DNA from: Lepidurus packardi
Taxonomy: Eukaryota; Arthropoda; Branchiopoda; Notostraca; Triopsidae
NCBI GenBank assembly: GCA_023053545.1
Contig: JAKZAN010000004.1
Location: 10,292,001 to 10,356,000 of the forward strand
Direction of reading: 5' to 3'
Length of the DNA stretch: 64,000 nt
A model generated the notes under the pieces. That model was not told where the DNA came from, made no database searches, and saw nothing but the letters and a program-made list of their open reading frames with translations. The translations under genes and the position numbers were made by a program. This document shows positions 37,741-50,800 of the stretch, in pieces. The stretch's first letter is position 1. Each line of letters opens with the position of its first letter.

Positions 37741-39470
37741 TTAAGTTCGACTGCACTTTTGTACTCAGGTGTTGGTTGGGTCGCCGTTTCGATTATCTGA
37801 TAAGATACTCGAGGAAAGTGTAACTATCACCAACGTCTTCGGAGATTAATCAACCATGAATGACTCGTTCAGAAAAAGCTTGGAATACGTTCAGAAATGT
37901 TATTTTTTTTTATTTCAATTGTGAAGAAACCTCAAGGTCGTTTTTGGCGGGTGTTTTTCCGCGAATGTAAATTTTCGCAATTCCAATAGTGAAGGGCGGG
38001 GAAAGGAACTGTTGCAATAGGTCGTTGACAGGAGCGCCAAAATTTCCACCGCTTTATGTCTATCTATTTATTATGTTTTAAATTTTTAAAGTTTTTTTTT
38101 AAGTTTTTTTAAGTTTTAAAAGAACATATGCTTTTTTATGGAACGCATGCCAAAATCGTGTCGGTAAGACTCGAAACACTTCTGTCGGTATGTGCGAATG
38201 CCAAGAGATTGCTCCATCCAGTTTTCGTGTTTCGCACACGTGATGAGGGGACGCGCGTGACGTCACGCGACCTTTTGTGGCGTTACGCAACGCATTTCTG
38301 GTTATTACAAGCTTCAAATTATTCGCTACAGACAAACTTTTGGCTTTTTGTGCCAAACGAGTTGTACATGGACATGATTCTACTCATTCGACACGCCTAC
38401 CTGCCTAAAAGGAGTTCAACAGAACGATAAACCACTTGAAAAGTTACAAGACGGGTTTTTCGTGAAGTGAATAATTGGCGAGTATTTTTAAAAATCGATT
38501 CTAGCTTTTTTTGCACTTTCTTAAGCGCGAGAGAGATGATCAAGAGAGAGAGAGAAGAAGAGAGAGCGAGAGAAAAGTAAGCAATGCAACGGGAAATTTT
38601 ACTGCAGAATTTTCCAGAACGAGTTTCGAAGGGAAAATCCGCAGGTGACAAATCAGGTGCGGATGGGATCATTTGAGCCAACGCAGCAGGGAGTTTGTTC
38701 GAGAAACTTGATGTGAAATCGACTGGAAAATGCCATTCTGTTATTCTTCCAGGATTCCTTTTTGACTCGTTGGGCTCTATTGTATAGTAGCCAAAACTGT
38801 ACGGAAAGGGTGACGATGCGTTCCATCACAATTGCTGCCATATGCATTTGCCCAGGCATTATTAGGCGCTTCATAGAAGAGCCATAAAACGATACAAAGC
38901 GGCCCGTCCTCAAACCCTCCAAAGTTCGCTTGGCGCGGGACCTGTCACTTGTTCCGCCTCCCAACGAATTTCGCAAATTTTCTTTGAAAAAGCAATTTTT
39001 TTTTTTACTCTTTCGGCCACAAGTTGACTGGAAAAGCCCTCCCAGAAATTCGCCAAGGGCAGATTGTGAGTTTTGCGCCCATTCCTCTTGAGTGCGAAGG
39101 ACGTAGACACAAGGACGACTCCACAAAAGGACTACGGTGTACCCGACTTAAAGACTTCGAACCCCGACTGTCCTTACCTAACCTGGTCATAATCTAACCT
39201 AACCTAGTCCTTATGTCGCGGTCCGTCGTCCTTGTGTCGAGTCGTCCTTATGTCGCGTCGTCCTTATGTCGCGTTGCCGAAGCGAACTTTTTTTTTTTTT
39301 TTTCTTGAGCCTTAAGCCTGTTACCGTCCTTTCGTTCTTCATGAAAGGGGTAAGAAAAGGAACTGGGTATTATGGACTTCGAACCCCGACTGTCCTTACC
39401 TAACCTGGTCATAACCTAACCTAGTCCTTATGTCGCGGTCCGTCGTCCTTATGTCGCGTTGCCGAAGACG

Positions 39471-39502
<32 letters not shown>

Positions 39503-41787
39503 GAGCCTTAAGCCTGTTACCGTCCTTTCGTTCTTCATGAAAGGGGTAAGGTAAGGAACTGGGTATTATGCAGTTAATGTATTTATGTATTTGAATGGCA
39601 TTTTCTGGTATTCAGTTAGCTAATTAATGTGTTAGTGTAGTTAATTAGTTGTTTATTAATTTCTTAAAAAATGGGCGAATTACTAAAAAATGGCTAAGGT
39701 ACTTAGTATGTACTTAGTAGCCTTAGTATGTACCTTATTAACTGCCTTAAGCTAAGGTACCTTACTTTATTAACGCGTGATTTTATTTATTGTCGATATT
39801 GATTCGTTTAAATTATATTATTTATTTATTTTATTTCTGTTTGCTTTGTACTTGGAAGCTGGTCAAGTTTTAATGCAGGTGTGAGGCGAGAGCATTTAGG
39901 AAGTCACACGTGGGTCGGGTGAAAGGTGCAACCTAGTTTTGCCTTTTTTTTTCTTTGTGAGCGATGGTTTTCAGTGAATCGTGGATCCTGTGGTAATTCG
40001 AGTGTGATTTCCCGGTGTCAAGTATGCGAAAAAGGGAGAGGAAAGAAAAAAAAGGTGTCACCTGGGTTTGGGATGTACAGTTTACAAGTGGTTTCAAGGC
40101 ACGACTCGTGTACCGGACGCTGGATTTTAATCAATTCTTTTTCCGGTAACACTTGTAGGATGTGGTGGTTGGCTTTTGGGGATTCACTGTATAGTTTTGG
40201 ACTCTTTGAGGTTCTACTTCGGCTCCAGTTCGCTCGGTTTGGTCCACAAAAGCGAGTAGGTGTGAATGCTTCCGAATTTATGAATATGGTAATGGGCATT
40301 GTATAGTCAGCGCGCCTGAAAAGCGTATTTCCCTCCCTCCCCCTCTCCCGCCTCCTCAATGGCAAAATCTGTCAATTTCCGCCCTCAATTCTACTATTGT
40401 TAATAAGTGAAAATTGTGGGCTGATGGTCCCCCAAACTTAACAATCATTGGCTATGCGTCGTTTCTGTTTAGACATGAGGTTTAGTTTGAGGTCGGTTAT
40501 ACTATGTATACTATAGACTTCATTCATGGTTTCGATTTCGCTTTGGAGTGCGGAAAAGGAAGCCAGTGTTTGTGGGCTTTTCGAAAAGAAGGATAGCGTT
40601 GGGAGTGAGATATGGGCCAGCTAGAGGTGTTCTTGAAAGGAGGGGTGGGGGAGATTAATGATGTCTTTAATTTTCTTAACTAAAAAGAGCCCTTTCAGCG
40701 TTAGTGGAAGCTAGAACGCAAGTTTAGTGGGGGGGGGGGTAGCAAAAGGCGAAGGAGTAAACACCGCATCTTGTGTACACAAGTGATCCATAAAACCTAA
40801 AATAAAAAACACAACACCTTTTGCTTGGCGTCGAAACGAGCCGGCCTGCTTTAGAAAAAGGGTCGTTAAAAGTCGAGTATGAGGTAAGAAAGTTATGTTC
40901 AATTTTGAAGGAAATTAGCGGGTTTTTAGAGAAGCTTTTTAGTGGGTTTGGCGTTTGCTGTGCAGCCCCCAACAATGAATCCTAGACCGTTAGCTTGGAA
41001 CAATGAAAGCTTGGGAGCTCTTTTAGGGGAAACCAAAGCTTAATTGCTGTCTGAATCTTTCATTGTTGCAATAAAATCCAGGAATGTTGAAGCTTGGGAA
41101 AACCATTCAGCTCCAAGGCTTTTTTGTTTATTTTGAGGGTACACTGTCAGGAAACTTATTTGCTTTTAATCTGCTAGACGCTTGAAAGCGAGCTAATCGC
41201 TCTTTGAAAGCTTAAAGCTCAATAGCCACCAAAAGCAAATCGAGTTTCTCCTGACGTGTTTCTTTTCCATCATGGCCAAAGCAGTGTTGACGCTATTAAC
41301 GTAAGAAACTCCGGAAAATAGGACCACCGTTCTGACGTCACAGAGGTGTTCCATTCTATGGTACCCGGGAGGTTTGTTTCCTATTTGAACGTGGAAGTAA
41401 AACAGTTAAACCCGCGGTAAGAAGCTCCCTGCGCCGTGCCATGTAGCACCTCTGTGACGTCATAACCCCAAGTTTGCATGCCAGTAACTCGCTAAGGGCT
41501 ATTCCCCCAAACCCGTGAAAATCTCAGTGCTCTGTGACGTCATAACACCAAGTTTGCATGCCAGTAACTCGCTAAGGCCTATTCCCCCAAACCCGTGAAA
41601 ATCTCAGTGATCTTGGGTGAGTAATTTTTCTTTTTCTTTGGGGAATATCATGGGCAAATAAGTATTTACGTTCTTAAATTAGGAAATTCCGAAAATTACG
41701 ATCACGTCTCGTTCTGACTGACGTCACGGAGATGCTCATCGGGGGAGAAAAGTAACGAAAGCCGGCAACTCGCGAACGGCTATTCCC

Positions 41788-41819
<32 letters not shown>

Positions 41820-44800
41820 GAAAATAAAGTACTGGAAACTACAAGAACCCGTCAAAATCCCAGTGATTTTGGGTGTGTTATATTATTTTTTCTTCTGAGG
41901 ATTTTTTTTAAAATAATTTTCGATTTGGTGGACTGGTGCCCGTCAAGAAGTTCGATGCGAGTCTTCTACTGTGTGTAAAGCAGCTTAGAGCCTGTAGTGT
42001 AGCATATAGGAACGCATACTTTTGTGTACGTATATAATAGCGTTGTGCATTTTACGCCTCATTCAAAGCCTGGTGGGGTGTACAAGGTGTGATTTATGAT
42101 TTCTATACGGCTGCCTGCATGTATGCATGCATGAGAAAAAGCTATTCCCCTTTTCATGCAGCGAGCTGGCAGGGGGAGAATCACCCCTTTGAACCTTGGG
42201 TCAGGGAGAAATTTGGGAATTCTCATCATCAGAGGTATCCGCCTCAACTTGATAGGATTTGTAGCGGTATGTTGTTGGCTGGCTGCATTTGGCCGTTCGA
42301 AGGTGTCCAACTCGCTATAGAGTGTTTGGTCGCATCATTTGTCACACTGGGATAATTTGGACGCCTTATGGTGTACACACACATTGGCTCCGCTCGATTA
42401 ACACAATTTGACTTGACCGTGTGGGAAACTTGCTATGGACCCTCTAATCATTCCCCGATAAGATTAGAAGGACTTTGATCGCCTTACCGTTAATTAGAAT
42501 TGACTTTTGGCTTTAAAACGAATCGAAGCAAAAGCGAAAATGTCAATATGTCGGCAGTGGATGCAGCGATGTCGTTTGTGTCATGGATGTCCGTTTGAAG
42601 AGGCTTTAGAAGGTGACGGCCTGAACAAGTTAAGCTCGCAGGATTCTTTCAGAGGCCAGTGCGGGTATTGGAAGGACCTTGTTTGGTATTGACCAAAGGT
42701 GGCAAGGGAGGCTGTAGTCTGTGAGGGAATTTGTACTAGGCTTTTTTGTTGTTATCCCGTGAAGCAGCCAAACGGCCCCGAACTGTCGCCTTAACGGGCT
42801 TCTGCGGTATGGAAGGTATTGGATGCGATGCTGGTAGCGAAGGATCTCTTGAGCGTTAAGGGAGAGAGAGAGAGAGAGCTGTCCAAAGTTGAGAAGCCGC
42901 TTGTTGAACGACAAAAGTGAGCAGAGGTCTTCTTAAAGAGGCTGCAGTTATGCCGGAGGTCGGGTCCGAGGTGCAAACCTGTGCTTAACAGCGTAAAAAG
43001 GGCCAAAGGTGAGACAGTTGATATTTGTATACACATACTCGAGCCCCACTCCAAGTATAGGCAAAAACCTTTTTGGGGGCTCTTGCTTTGATGTCGATGC
43101 GACAACTTATGGTCAAACGAATAACATGGGCTCAGTAGAAATGCTTGGGATTCTATGGTTTAAAACCCTTTTCGAGGACAAACACATAAGGAATTGGTAT
43201 TTTGAAAGTTTCCAAAAGGCGACAAGGATTTGCCTCGGAATGTTTAAACCTTCTTGCTAGTCAAGCATGTTATTGGTGTAAATGGAAACTAATGAAGGGA
43301 ATTAGAGCGCAGTAGACTATGAAATGGTGTACGATAATTCTCCGTTTTTTGAAGTTGGGAGGTTCGTTGAGTCCCATGTTCAGTTCCGTAATTGGAAATA
43401 ACAGCGACTTGTGGTTTTCGGTTTTCGTGTGACTGATTTGGTTTGCCTGCGTTTCGAGGAATGCATAGCCCACGATTTTTTTAAAATTATTTTTTTATTC
43501 GTGCTTGTGCAACATTTGCGTGTCACGGGCTTCACGTTCTCCTTAACGTTTTTTTCATAGGATATAGACGTAGAGACATAGTAAGGAATGCGAAAACTTC
43601 TCCCGGAGTTGGACTTTTTTCTATCAGCCAAGATCGTTTCTGGCAAATTCCTGATTCTGAAAGGGCTTAGACACAAGGACGACTCGACAGAAGGACTACG
43701 GTGCACCCGACTCAAGGACTACAAATCTCTAACCTAGCCTAGTCCAAGTCGGGATCCGTATTCCTTTTGTCGGGTCGCCCTTATGTCGAGTCGCCCTTGT
43801 GTCGAGTCGTCCTTGTGTCGCGCTTCGATGTGGAAATTTCAACCGTTTACTTTTTTATCTAAATATTTTTTTTTTTGGTTCATTACTTCAGTTTTTGTTC
43901 ATTTTAGTTTCATTGTTTATGTTGTTTCGATATTTTTAATGATAGTCGATACTTTCAGTTTTTAATATAATTGTATTTTTATTTCTTTTTTTATTTTCTT
44001 GCTAGTTAATTTATTTGCATTTTTTATTGTATTTTCATGACGCGCGGATGAGTGGCACCCAAACTTGACATTTTTTTTTTCGTTTTGGAGCAATTGATAT
44101 GGATAACCTGTCGCCTACCCGAATCTGACAAACATAAAATGCTTGAATATTCCTAGTAGGTTTTTCTCTAGATAGTCAAGACAAGAGAACAGGAGAAGCA
44201 CTGCAAAAAAAATTATATGGACCTCCCCTACGAACGTTTCCTTTTTGTTACGTGGGCCTTACAAGGAATTCCCGCCCTTTGATCACGCATTTGTGTTGTC
44301 CAGACATTCAGCCTTTCTTTTCTTTTTTTTTTCTCCATGTCCTTCCCAAAGCAAAGCAAACAAATATAAAATCTACCTTCGCTTCGTTATTAGTTTTCAC
44401 GCACCGCAGCTTCCGCCGACCGATGTCTGGTGAAGGCTGCATGCGCTTTTTTTTTCTTTTGTTCCTTTTTGAAGTCTCAGCTCAGCTTGAGTTTGCTTCG
44501 CATATTCTGTAGGTTAGCTTGTCTTGTCTCAAAGAACGCCACGTCATTCCAAGTCCCAGACTGGCAGAAAACGCCTCTCTTTTTGGTATGCATTATTATT
44601 CCGTTTGCAGACACGTTTTTTTTTAGATAGAAAAAAGTGGGGGGACTAAAACCTAGCTTAACAGGCTTTTTTGGGGGGGCTTCCCATCCCCCGAGAGGAG
44701 ACTTATACGGAATACCTAATGAAAAGAACAAGGGCCACTTATTGAGCAGCGGGGAAGCAATAACGTCTCCTGGTCGCCATGTATGGCTTTCATTCTCTTT

Positions 44801-47800
44801 TTTTTCTTTTTTTTTTACTTTTTTTCTCGACAATTTGTATTTCATTACTTCTATTTGACTTTTCCGACTGTACCAGTCAATATTGTACTATCCCTATATC
44901 ATAGTTATAAGGTCTACTGGTCGCCATGTATGTCTTTCATTTTTCACTTTTTTATCTCTGGACTTTTTTTCCCAACTGCCGAAGTGAGATAATGGAGCGA
45001 GACATTTAATTACTTGTGGTATTTTTCTTTGCGTTCTACGCCCAATAGTTATTGAGCTATCCAAGGTAGAAGTTCTAGGCCCCTTACGCACGACGCGCCG
45101 CGACACGTCCGTGACGTCGTGGCCCCAAAGCTTGCATGCCAATAACTCGCGAACGGCTTGTCAGAAAAAAATGGAAGAAAATTCCCCCTTTTTAGAATAA
45201 TGTCCTAGTTAAAGTATCCCTATCCCCATACAGTTAAAAGCTTTTCTTTACTTCCTGTGCAATTAAAGAGTACAAAGTTAAATCATACGTGGAAAGCAAA
45301 GACATTGGTGTGTTTCCAGGGGGCAGCACCTGTACCTTCCATTACATGCATTACATGGCAGAATGGATCACTATTTCACTACAGGAAGTCAGGGCGGGTG
45401 GTAAAACGGTGGCCAGGTGGTTGTATGTGTTTTTAGTCAACTCGATGAGGAACTGTTCTAAATGAGAAGGTTCAATGGGGAAAAAACCTATAGGCGAAAA
45501 TTCTGTCAGCGTCTTGGAGAACGGGAAGTTGCGGTTTTCGGGAAAAAACCAGACAAGGGGGGGGGGAGTCTTTGTCTAATAATTTCGTCTTCCCCCGCTG
45601 GGTTATCCGAATCCTATTTGCATTATTAACCTGCTGGGAAATTGAAATTTGTACGGCCCAGCATCTAATTAAGCCGTTCGTTGTCGAAGGGCTTAAAGAG
45701 TCGCGAGAAACCGCTTAAACAAAAAATTTTGTTTTATTTTATAAAGAGGTGTCGGATCTCATGATTTAGTGAAGGGGAAGGGTGTCCAAACATCTAAACT
45801 TAAACTTTGGAATGTTTGCCCGAGTTGCCTGAAGATCGAGGCCACAGGCCACTTTTTTTTTTTTATTTTATTTTTCTTTTTATTGAATTTTTCCGCTTTG
45901 TGTGTGTGAGTTGGAGTTGCTTGAAAGTCTGGCTCTGCGGGGCTTAGTTTTCTGCATCGTCACCTTGCGTGAATTGCGAGCATGGCAAAGTACTATTTAA
46001 TACAAAAAAAGCCAAAGAATTTGGTAGGAAAAAGAGACTAAAAAAAAGGAAGAAATAGAAAAAGTATTAGCTGGGCATTCCTGGAAACGAAGCCCAGTTT
46101 GCCTCCGATAAAGCGAATTTATATATGTCCTTGCCCTGCTTCAAATGCTGGGGCGACAGCTTGCAGTTGTTTGTGAAAAATTACTGTCTGGAAATGTAAA
46201 TTGTTGGCCATTCACTCGCGCTTTAGCTCCCAAAGTTGCAGTCTTTTGGCGCGAGTTTGGTGGTCCTGAGATTTGGGATTTGAAAATAAGACCACGATCT
46301 TCAACAATGAAAGGAAAAAGGGGGGCTTATTGTGTCCAAAGGGAAAAAGGAAAACAAAGTATAAGAAGTTCCTAGTGTATTTGGTGTCGAAATGTTCCTT
46401 TTCCTTTAAGGGGGGTAATTAAACAAGAAAAAGCACGGAATTTCAACCTTCACGAAAAGCGAAACAAAAAAAACAAAAAAACACAAAGTTCTAAGACCGC
46501 CACTCCTTTTGGTTTTGCTTTGAAAGAAAGAAAGAGATTAGAAAAAACCTCTTTTAGTAGTCTGGTAAGACGAATAGATGAATAAGATGAAAAGGATGTC
46601 AAGTAAAAAAAAAAAAATAATAGTAAAAGAGTTGGAACTATAAAAAGGGTTTTCGAATAGAGCCTTCAAGGGACGTTTGAAAACCTACGAAGAACAAATG
46701 ATGATAAAGACAAGGATGTTTTATTTATTGGATAATGAGTGTCGAGTAAAACATAAATAAATAAAAAATGTCGCCTTTTTTTTACATAAAGAGAGTATAA
46801 CTGTTGTTGGTTTTGATTGTTTCCAACACGCAGGTCCTTACAGGTGTGGCAGCAACACGGACAAACCCATAGTCAGCTTCTGATACAGCAAAGACAACAA
46901 GATGGAGGCTCCCAATTAGGAGGACCTTTGCGATACCCCCATTCGGTCATCTTTTGGGTTCAATGCCAGCAGGTATGTTAAGAGTCCACTCCCATTTAAC
47001 TCCCGTAATTACTCGTTTTGCCTTGTTGCTTGATTACCGGCCTTGTTAGTAAAGGACGTTTGGAACTTTCTAGGGCGACGCGACACAAGGACGACTCGAC
47101 ATAAGGGCGGCGGTCCCCGACTTAAGGACTGGAAACCTCGACTTAAGGAATAGGCTAGATTAGCAAAAGACGTTTTGAGCTTTCGATGTCAGCGCGGCAT
47201 AAGGACGACTCGACATAAGGAGGGTGGACCCCGATAAATGGACTAAAAAACCCCGACTTAAGGAGTAGGTTGGGTTAGCGAAAGACGTTTTGAGCTTTCG
47301 AGGAAAACGCGACAAAATGACTACAAACCCCGACTTGTCAACTGCGAACCCCGACTTAAGGACTAGGTTAGGTTAGGGGTTTGTAGTCCTTAAGTCGGGT
47401 GCGCCGTAGTCCTTTTGTCGAGTCGTCCTTGTGTTGAGTTGTCCTTGTGTCGATTTATCCTTGTGACAAGTCGTCCTTTTGTCGAGCCGCCCTTGTGTCG
47501 AGCCGCCCTTGTGTCGAGTCGTCCTTGTGTCGAGTCGTCCTTGTGTCGAGTTGTCCTTGTGTCGATTCATCCTTGTGTCGAGTCGTCCTTGTGTTGAGTT
47601 GTCCTTGTGTCGATTCATCCTTGTGACAAGTCGTCCTTTTGTCGAGCCGCCCTTGTGTCGAGTCGTCCTTGTGACGAATCGTCCTTATGACGAGCCGCCC
47701 TAATGTCTACGGCCCGTTTCGAGGGCTTCTAGCTTCTAAGACTTGTTTTCAGCCCCAAGTTGTCCAAAATAGCGAGGGTTCAAAATGGATGGCCTCTAAG

Positions 47801-50800
47801 GGAACGGGGTTAAATTTTAATAAGTTTGGCCCCAAATGTAAATGTAATAGGTGTTTTTGAATACTTGGAAGATTTTGAAGAGAGAACGCTTTGGGGAAAT
47901 CGCTTATTCTTTTCATCTTTACAAAATGCGGGCTTCTAATTACCAAGTATTTCTGAAAGCAAAATGCGACCGCCCTCAATGCCGAAATCATCGTTGAGTG
48001 GCCAAACTTTCTCTTTAATTGAGGTTAAAGATATTTAAAAGACTACTTGACTTTTGAGGTTTTGGATCTATTTTTCAGTTATTATATTTTGTTTGGTTAT
48101 TTTTACTGTATTTGAGCTAGATGTGTACAGGGGGGACCCTTCCCTTTGTTTTCCCTTGGGTTATTTGAATTATTTTGTTTGATTAATCTTTTAAATTTAA
48201 AACTTAAATATTAACTTAAAACAGTACTTAATATCGATAGATTTTATCTTTCTAAAGTTCGGGGAAGTTCGAAATTTGTATGTTTATGTTTGCGCTAAAT
48301 ATGTTTATTGAGGGATTTCAAAATCGTTGTGATATGTTATCAAGTATTATCAGAGAAGCAAGGTGCTACTTTTTGTTATCATTTTTCCCCAAATCTTGAA
48401 ATTGAATGTATTTTATTTGACTAATATTTATTAGTTATAAATAAACTATTTGTATTAACATTATTAGTATTACTGTTGTGGGTGCTTTTAGTAATGCGGA
48501 ATGCGGCAGAATGCGACAATCATTGCCAATTGGCTTGAGCAGCGTTCCCGACTGCAAGTCTCTAAAGGCGGTTCAATAGGGGGGTTTTATAGGGCGAGGG
48601 GTTAGAATAGGAAACAAACATGGATATAATAGATGTCGTGCAGTCAAAAGCTAAAGCTAGAAACCGTCAACACGCATAACAAGCTCTTTTTTTTTTGTTT
48701 TTTTTTTCGTCGAGGTTGTAAATGTATAGTAAAAAGGGGGGGGGGGACCATGAATTCCGTGTAATCACGCCTTCCATTACATGCAATCGAATTGCCCTAA
48801 GGACAACTGCAGTAAAGTGTGTGCTTTCCTGACCAAATGAGTTTTTCTGTTCGCCTTTTTTTTCAAGCTTTCAAACCAATGTCTGGTTTTTCAGTTTTTC
48901 ACTTTTCAACTGACGCGGATTTTATCTTTCTAATATCTTTTTAAGAGCTTTTTACCTTGAAACTGAGAAGCGGAACTAAGTGGTGTAGTTCTGCGTCAGC
49001 TACATGCTGTAGCTGTACAAGTCCCGTTTTCCTTGTCATTTTAGTTTATTTTTGCGAAAAAAAAGCGAATAGAAGTTTCAACGTTTGAAGAAACCGTGAC
49101 TTTGTCGGTTTTCACGTGTAATAACTGGGAACTCAATGCCGTTTTCTCTTTTTTGGTAGGGGAAGGATTTCGAACGGAAATAATGGTATTAATTGTTAAA
49201 ATTCTTTGGTATTTCCGACCTTCTTTTAAGACTATATTATGCGACGTGCTATCGTAAAATCTTATCTTGTTTCTTCATAACCGAGTCGGCCTAAACGCCC
49301 CCCCCCCCCAGCTCCTCCTTCTCCTCTTCCAACAGAAACAACAGAAATTAAAAATCAAAGCCACGAAAATCGTGATTGAATTTCTTCAGATTATTTGTCA
49401 GATTCTTAGAATAAGGTAGACTACAAGTCTAAATTAGTCTAAGAATGGCGAATTTTATTCCGAATTTTTCTGAAAAGCCGTTCGCGAGTTATTGGCATGC
49501 AAGCTTTGGGATTAGGACGTCACGGACGTGTCGCGTCGCGTCGTGCGTATGGCGCCTTGCAACTTCTACCTTGGATAGCTCACTAACTATTGGGCGTAGG
49601 ATGGAAAGAAAGGTATCACAAGAAACTAGATTTTTCGCTCCATTTTCATACTTCGGCCTAAACTCCTCTCCCACCACCTTCTCTGCACTTCTTCCCCTAG
49701 AACACAAATTAAAACGAAGATCATGTATTGAGTTTTGGACGATCAATTTATAGTGTCCATTACTCTAAGATCGACGAGTCATGTTCCAAATTTTTCCGAA
49801 ACGCCGTTCGCGAGTTATTGGCATGCAAGCTTTAGGGTCACGACGTCACGGACGTGTCGCATCGCGTCGTGCGTATGGTGCCTTGCAACTTCTACCTTGG
49901 ATAGCTCACGAACTATTGGGCGTAGGATGGAAAGAAAGGTATCACAAGAAACTAGATTTTTCGCTCCATTTTCTTACTTCGGCCTAAACTCCTCTCCCAC
50001 CACCTTCTCTGCAATTCTTCCCCTAGAACACAAATTAAAACGAAAATCATGTATTGAGTTTTGGACGATCAATTTATAGTGTCCATTACTCTAAGATCGA
50101 CGAATCATGTTCCAAATTTTTCCGAAACGCCGTTCGCGAGTTATTGGCATGCAAGCTTTAGGGTCACGACGTCACGGACGTGTCGCGTCGCGTCGTGCGT
50201 ATGGCGCCTGCAACTTCTACCTTGAATAGCTCAATAACTATTGGGCGCACGGTGGAAAGAAAAGTATCAAAAGAAACTAGATTTGTCGCTTCATTTTGTC
50301 ACGTAGACGTGGTTTCTTGATGGCAGTTGCTCTTTAAGACGAAACTATGTCTGTGCCTGCTGAAAAGTGTGGAGCGAGCACATTTCTTCCCAGACGTTTT
50401 TAAAACAAAAAGTCCTGTGTGGCAACACCCATTTTTTCCCCAGCCCATCCAGTGAAGAGGGATAAATCTGTTGAAACCCAGGAGCCCACCACAGAATCCC
50501 TCGTTTCTACTTTGGCACGCGTACGGGACTCTGTTCCCTCCCAATGCGGAAGTTGCTGCTCCCTTCCCATTTTTTTCTCTATTTTTTCCCTTCTTTTAAG
50601 TGTTTTGAAAAGAAACCCATTTTATTTATTTTTCAGAGCCTGTCCCTTCGGTGACAAACGAGAATCCGTTCATTTACAACACGTGAAATTGATTTCCCAC
50701 CCCTCGAAACTTTTTTCTCGTCAAGACGCGAAGGAATAACGAAGACATAAGGGAAGAAGATACCCTACTTAGTCTAATTTGTTTGCTTGGATGGAAACCA

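Larger units (their letters stand above)
33461..46833 (+). other. TRIT1 intron 3 (13,373 bp), repeat-rich
   Basis: The largest intron. It contains the 264-bp tandem repeat (34193-34708), a decayed Tigger-like transposase start (34917-35220), AT-rich DNA with a long T run (36700-37735), fold-back elements (39105-39475 and 43670-43822), the CRE-like cluster (41333-41726), C and T homopolymers, GA microsatellites (38531-38577 and 42861-42880) and an inverted copy of the 326-bp repeat (44978-45158). No host exon was recognised within it. Confidence 0.8.

Noticed and set aside
47373..47703. Cysteine-rich repetitive frames on both strands
   Set aside because: They arise because the 18-bp minisatellite is a multiple of three and so keeps frames open; no start context, splice sites or protein family.
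47412..47706. CRISPR-like array of short repeats
   Set aside because: Units are contiguous 18-mers without spacers, in a eukaryotic intron; it is a minisatellite.
49445..50079. Two near-identical frames of 102 and 114 aa
   Set aside because: They are the same 326-bp repeat unit read twice; identity is explained by tandem duplication rather than coding constraint.
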